From NCBI GenBank assembly GCA_947458575.1, contig CANHBE010000071.1:1-10830 (forward strand): a stretch of DNA of 10,830 bases, in the 5' to 3' direction. Position 1 is the first letter of the stretch, and each line of letters begins with the position of its first letter. The position numbers and the translations under genes were made by a program. The DNA comes from Flavobacteriaceae bacterium (GTDB taxonomy: Bacteria > Bacteroidota > Bacteroidia > Flavobacteriales > Flavobacteriaceae). Shown here piece by piece: positions 7,889-10,830 of the stretch. The notes under the pieces were generated by a model. It was not told the origin of the DNA. It saw only the letters and a program-made list of their open reading frames with translations, and did no database searches.

Positions 7889-7896
7889 TATATTTG
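7889..7896 (+). promoter_or_regulatory. Candidate -7 promoter element for the Asp-box gene
   Basis: TATATTTG matches TAnnTTTG exactly and lies 28 nt before the ATG at 7925. It begins directly behind the operon terminator, which supports the downstream gene being a separate transcription unit. A -33 box at normal spacing would fall inside the terminator stem and is not recognisable. Confidence 0.5.
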
Positions 7897-7924
7897 TTCT
7901 CTCTTTAATTAACTATTAACTTAA

Positions 7925-9325
7925 ATGAAAAAAATTATGAAGAAAATTTTACTTTTTGCCGCTTTTATAGTGGCTATGAGTGCACAAGCTCAGGATTATT
8001 GGACGGAGTATGCAACATCGCAACCAGCGGCAAGCACCGGGATGAGAAGTATTTCAATTGTTGATGATAACGTGGTATGGTTGAGCAACAGCTGTGGTAC
8101 TACTGGTTGTACTCCAATTCGTCGTTATTCACTTAGTACAGATAGCGGTCTTACTTGGACAACAAATGCTATCGATTTAGGGGTTACTTCTGCTAACCTT
8201 GAAATAGCTAACATTTGTGGGGTGTCTGCTACCACAGCTTTCGCAGCAGTTTTTCCTCGTGCTGCAGGTGCTGCACAAGGAGTATATAAAACTACTGATG
8301 GTGGACTTACTTGGGTTAGACAAAGTTCAGCAAGTTTTAACAATGCAGCTTCTTTTTGTAACCTTGTTCACTTCTGGGATGAAAATATCGGGGTAACTAT
8401 GGGAGATGCTACTGACCCTGATACTCCTGGATCTTATTATGAAATCTATACGACAACTAACGGAGGTGCTAACTGGACAAGAGTGCCAAAAGCAAATATT
8501 GCAGGTGGTGCTAATCCTCTTGCTGCCGACGATTACGGTTTGACTAATCAGTTCACTGTTTCAGGAAACACGATTTGGTTTGGAACAACTTATGGAGAAG
8601 CCTTCAGATCAACAGATAGAGGGTTGACTTGGACTAAGGCTCAAACACCAATCCCTGATTTTGGAGGAGGAATTAATGGTCAAGAATCTGGTGATATGTC
8701 ATTTACAAGTGAAACAAAAGGTTTATTGCAAACTAGTGACTATCAATTGTTCGAAACTCTAGATGGTGGCTCAACTTGGAATGCAGTTCTTTATCAAGGA
8801 CCGATTAGAAATTTTGGAATCTCTGAAATTCCTGGGCAAGCTGACCAGTATATTTCTGTTGGAGAAGATTTAGATAATAGTCAACGTGGATCCTCGTATT
8901 CAATTGATGGAGGTCTTAACTGGATTAGCATCAATGACAACCCAGACTCTAGCTACGTTCAAGGAGGTGTAATTGCTATGCGTAATTCACTAGTTGGTTT
9001 TGCTAGCGGATTCAGTACTTCGGCTTCAGTAGGTGGTATCTATAAGTGGAATGGTAATCCTTTATCGTTATCAACTCCTTCATTTTCAAATGAGGGTGAC
9101 TTCGTTGCTTCTTTAAATCAAGGTACCGGCGTTTTGAATTTAGCAGGTGCTAATATTGCAAACGTGGTAATTTTTGATATACTAGGTAAGCAAGTGTTTG
9201 CAGGTAACTACGACGGCTTAAGCACTGTGGATGTAAATGTAGCTTCGTTCAACAGCGGTGTTTACATGGTAAGAGTTACAAATACAGAAGGATCTTCTTC
9301 TGCTATTAAAGTAGTTAAGCAATAA
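7925..9325 (+). CDS. Secreted Asp-box (BNR/YCF48-like) repeat protein with T9SS sorting domain
   Basis: A 466-residue protein. Signal peptide with cleavage likely after A22 (SAQA-QD). Six Asp-box-type motifs (S/T-x-D/N-x-G-x-T/N-W) end at W78, W130, W184, W236, W285 and W333, for example STDSGLTW, TTDGGLTW and STDRGLTW, which indicates a beta-propeller of the BNR/YCF48-like kind. The last 80 or so residues form a type A T9SS sorting domain: NVVIFDILGKQVFAG, FNSGVYMVRV and the basic end IKVVKQ. Such proteins cross the outer membrane by the type IX system and are released or anchored to surface lipopolysaccharide. No FRIP/YRIP sialidase motif is seen, so enzyme activity is not supported; adhesion or binding is likelier, as inference. 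It has its own promoter and terminator. A second possible start at 7937 (MKKILLF...) also gives a good signal peptide; the upstream ATG was kept as the longer frame. Confidence 0.9.
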   Translation: MKKIMKKILLFAAFIVAMSAQAQDYWTEYATSQPAASTGMRSISIVDDNVVWLSNSCGTTGCTPIRRYSLSTDSGLTWTTNAIDLGVTSANLEIANICGVSATTAFAAVFPRAAGAAQGVYKTTDGGLTWVRQSSASFNNAASFCNLVHFWDENIGVTMGDATDPDTPGSYYEIYTTTNGGANWTRVPKANIAGGANPLAADDYGLTNQFTVSGNTIWFGTTYGEAFRSTDRGLTWTKAQTPIPDFGGGINGQESGDMSFTSETKGLLQTSDYQLFETLDGGSTWNAVLYQGPIRNFGISEIPGQADQYISVGEDLDNSQRGSSYSIDGGLNWISINDNPDSSYVQGGVIAMRNSLVGFASGFSTSASVGGIYKWNGNPLSLSTPSFSNEGDFVASLNQGTGVLNLAGANIANVVIFDILGKQVFAGNYDGLSTVDVNVASFNSGVYMVRVTNTEGSSSAIKVVKQ

Positions 9326-9347
9326 GATTTCTATTGTGACATAAAAG

Positions 9348-9375
9348 AAGCCATCCAAATTTGGATGGCTTTTTT
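9348..9375 (+). terminator. Intrinsic terminator after the Asp-box gene
   Basis: A perfect 12+12 palindrome, AAGCCATCCAAA (9348-9359) followed at once by its complement (9360-9371), runs on into TTTT to 9375. In RNA it would form a GCCATCC/GGATGGC stem with a short AAATTT loop and a U-tail. It lies 22 nt after the stop codon, and the A-run on its left side would also allow use in the other direction. Confidence 0.9.
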
Positions 9376-9382
9376 ATTGAAA

Positions 9383-9390
9383 TATTTTTG
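9383..9390 (+). promoter_or_regulatory. Upstream candidate -7 element for the porin gene
   Basis: TATTTTTG fits TAnnTTTG, 73 nt before the porin start and just after the terminator. It is one of two such matches before this gene; which is used cannot be told from sequence, and T-rich DNA makes chance matches likely. Confidence 0.3.
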
Positions 9391-9437
9391 GTGATATTAG
9401 TTTGACGTAATGCAGCCCTTTTCTCGGAACAAATAGT

Positions 9438-9445
9438 TATTTTTG
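9438..9445 (+). promoter_or_regulatory. Proximal candidate -7 element for the porin gene
   Basis: A second TATTTTTG, 18 nt before the ATG at 9464. It would give a very short leader. No TTTG box is found about 20 nt upstream; the TTTG at 9401-9404 is too far away (33 nt). Confidence 0.35.
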
Positions 9446-9463
9446 CTCCAGTTTTTCCTAACC

Positions 9464-10830
9464 ATGAGAATTACATTTATCACTTTATTCTTGTTTATTT
9501 CTGCATTGACTCATGCGCAGGAACCTGCTTTAGGTAAGTCTCGAAAAAGTTTACTTAAAAGCGAGGAAAAAAAAGCAAAGGAGAAAGCACGTAAGGCACC
9601 GATTACTTCCTATAAAATAGTTACTATAGATAGAGATACAACTTATGTTGATACGTCCTTGACAATCAAAAAAGAGTACGAATACAATTACCTTCGAAAA
9701 GATGTTTTTGGACTGTTACCATTTTTAAATGAAGGTCAGACATACACTACTTTAGACTTTGGACTCAACAACTTCGATCCCTTTCCAAAAATGGGTTATA
9801 AAGGAAAACACTTCAATTACGACGAAGTAGATGACATCAAATACTACGATGTTGCAACACCTATAACCGATTTATATTTCAAAACCGTAATGGAGCAAGG
9901 CCAGTCATTGGACGCATTTCTAACAGTTAACACCTCCGAAAAGTTAAATTTTTCATTGTCTTACAAAGGCCTGCGATCATTAGGAAAATACGTAAATCAA
10001 CTATCTAGCACCGGTAATTTCAGATTTACTACGAGTTACCATAACAAGTCTAATAGATATATCCTCAATGCTCATTTTACCGGTCAGGATTTTCTTAACG
10101 GTGAAAATGGTGGTATAACTACATTAGAGGATTTCGAAAGTAAGAATCCCGACTTTAAACAAAGACCCAGAATGGAGGTTTTCCTCCGCGATGCGACGTC
10201 TTTCCTCCGTGGCAAAAGATATTTTATCAATCACAGTTTTAGAGTCAATCCAAACACCTCTAGTAATAATCTATTTGTTACGCATCAATTCAACTACGAA
10301 ACCAAATTCTTCGAATACGAACAGCCAACCATCGAATCAACCGTTGGCGATGAAATTGTAAACCATTTCGGAGACAGTTATCGCAGAGCATCAGTGAAGG
10401 ATCGCGCTCGATATAACCACATGTACAATAAGATAGGCGCTGTATACGAGAATAAAGCTCTTGGAAGTTTTCAATTATTCTTCGAAGACTTCAGATACAA
10501 CTATTTTTTTGGAACTGTTGTTTTTCGCGATAATCAAGCAATCCCAAATGCGCTCAGCGATAAAATCAACAATGTAGGAGCTCAATATGAATATCGCAAA
10601 AAAAAGTGGAAGAGCATTGTCTCGTATAGTAGCTCCATCACAAAACAGTCGATCAGTAATATTGAAGGAAATCTCTCTTACAAATTCGACAGCATAAACA
10701 ACATCGGTTTCAAATATCAAAACACCAGCAAGTTGCCCGACCATGTCTACAACTTACACCAAAGTTCTTTCCAAGCATACAACTGGTTCAATAATTTTAA
10801 GAACGAAAGAATCAATACCATTCAAGTCGA
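9464..10830 (+). CDS. Putative outer-membrane porin (Porin_10 type), 3' end outside window
   Basis: From ATG 9464 an uninterrupted frame of 455 codons runs to the window end, so the gene is cut by the edge and not broken. A signal peptide (cleavage likely after A18, THA-QE) is followed by a lysine-rich stretch (25-45) and then segments I recognise from the flavobacterial putative porin family (Pfam Porin_10, PF14121): APITSYKIVTIDRDTTYVDT (45-64), YNYLRKDVFGLLPF (74-87), FNYDEVDDIKYYDVATPITD (117-136), LYFKTVMEQGQSLDAFLTVN (137-156) and YKGLRSLGKY (167-176). The rest shows alternating aromatic and polar residues expected of beta-barrel strands. Family members, as I recall, exceed 600 residues, so about a quarter or more is missing. 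Its substrate is unknown. It has its own candidate promoters after a strong terminator, so it is probably independent of the Asp-box gene. Confidence 0.85.
   Translation, partial: MRITFITLFLFISALTHAQEPALGKSRKSLLKSEEKKAKEKARKAPITSYKIVTIDRDTTYVDTSLTIKKEYEYNYLRKDVFGLLPFLNEGQTYTTLDFGLNNFDPFPKMGYKGKHFNYDEVDDIKYYDVATPITDLYFKTVMEQGQSLDAFLTVNTSEKLNFSLSYKGLRSLGKYVNQLSSTGNFRFTTSYHNKSNRYILNAHFTGQDFLNGENGGITTLEDFESKNPDFKQRPRMEVFLRDATSFLRGKRYFINHSFRVNPNTSSNNLFVTHQFNYETKFFEYEQPTIESTVGDEIVNHFGDSYRRASVKDRARYNHMYNKIGAVYENKALGSFQLFFEDFRYNYFFGTVVFRDNQAIPNALSDKINNVGAQYEYRKKKWKSIVSYSSSITKQSISNIEGNLSYKFDSINNIGFKYQNTSKLPDHVYNLHQSSFQAYNWFNNFKNERINTIQV

Larger units (their letters stand above)
7775..7924. other. Intergenic region between operon end and Asp-box gene
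   Basis: 150 nt without a gene. It contains the operon terminator (7837-7886) and, starting three bases after it, a -7 element for the next gene. The first 60 nt hold nothing I can identify. Confidence 0.6.

Noticed and set aside
7925..9325. Asp-box protein as an active sialidase
   Set aside because: Asp-boxes occur in sialidases, but the FRIP/YRIP arginine motif near the N-terminus is missing and no arginine triad can be assigned, so only a propeller-type fold is claimed.
9401..9404. TTTG as a -33 box for the porin promoter
   Set aside because: It is 33 nt from the TAnnTTTG at 9438, well beyond the usual spacing of about 19-21 nt, and lies behind the other candidate at 9383.
10475..10744. 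Open reading frame of 89 codons on the minus strand
   Set aside because: It lies entirely within the porin reading frame, whose family blocks are clear; no promoter, signal or known motif supports the antisense frame.

Overview
The window looks like chromosomal DNA of a member of the Bacteroidota, most likely the class Flavobacteriia. The evidence is the AT-rich composition, a SusC/SusD-type outer-membrane pair, lipoproteins with acidic residues right after the lipobox cysteine, a type IX secretion (T9SS) C-terminal sorting domain, a flavobacterial-type putative porin, TAnnTTTG promoter elements and the lack of clear Shine-Dalgarno sites.

Layout: (1) 1-198, minus strand, is the 5' part of rnhB (ribonuclease HII), cut by the window edge. 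(2) 199-389 is a divergent intergenic region with a candidate promoter for each direction. (3) 390-7774, plus strand, is a tight four-gene operon with gaps of 6, 18 and 11 nt. It encodes a SusC/RagA-like TonB-dependent transporter, a SusD/RagB-like lipoprotein, a small SusE-position lipoprotein and a large multidomain lipoprotein. It ends at a long AT-rich hairpin terminator (7837-7886). (4) 7925-9325, with its own promoter and a strong terminator (9348-9375), encodes a secreted Asp-box (BNR/YCF48-like) repeat protein with a T9SS tail. (5) 9464-10830, plus strand, is the first 455 codons of a putative outer-membrane porin, open at the window end.

The operon is best read as a surface uptake machine. 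SusC would be the TonB-driven channel, SusD its hinged lid and ligand binder, and the two further lipoproteins accessory surface ligand-binding proteins. The most informative part is the fourth protein. It carries three tandem Trp-bounded repeats (residues 350-397, 401-448, 463-519) that match the pattern of family 5/12 carbohydrate-binding modules, and before them a segment resembling modules of phage tail proteins. This points to an insoluble or polymeric glycan, chitin-like at a guess, as ligand. No glycoside hydrolase, lyase, sulfatase, peptidase or regulator lies in the window, so the substrate remains open.

No RNA genes, CRISPR arrays, insertion sequences or intact mobile elements were seen. 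I found no system here that is clearly outside known families. The least described item is the domain architecture of the 616-residue lipoprotein.
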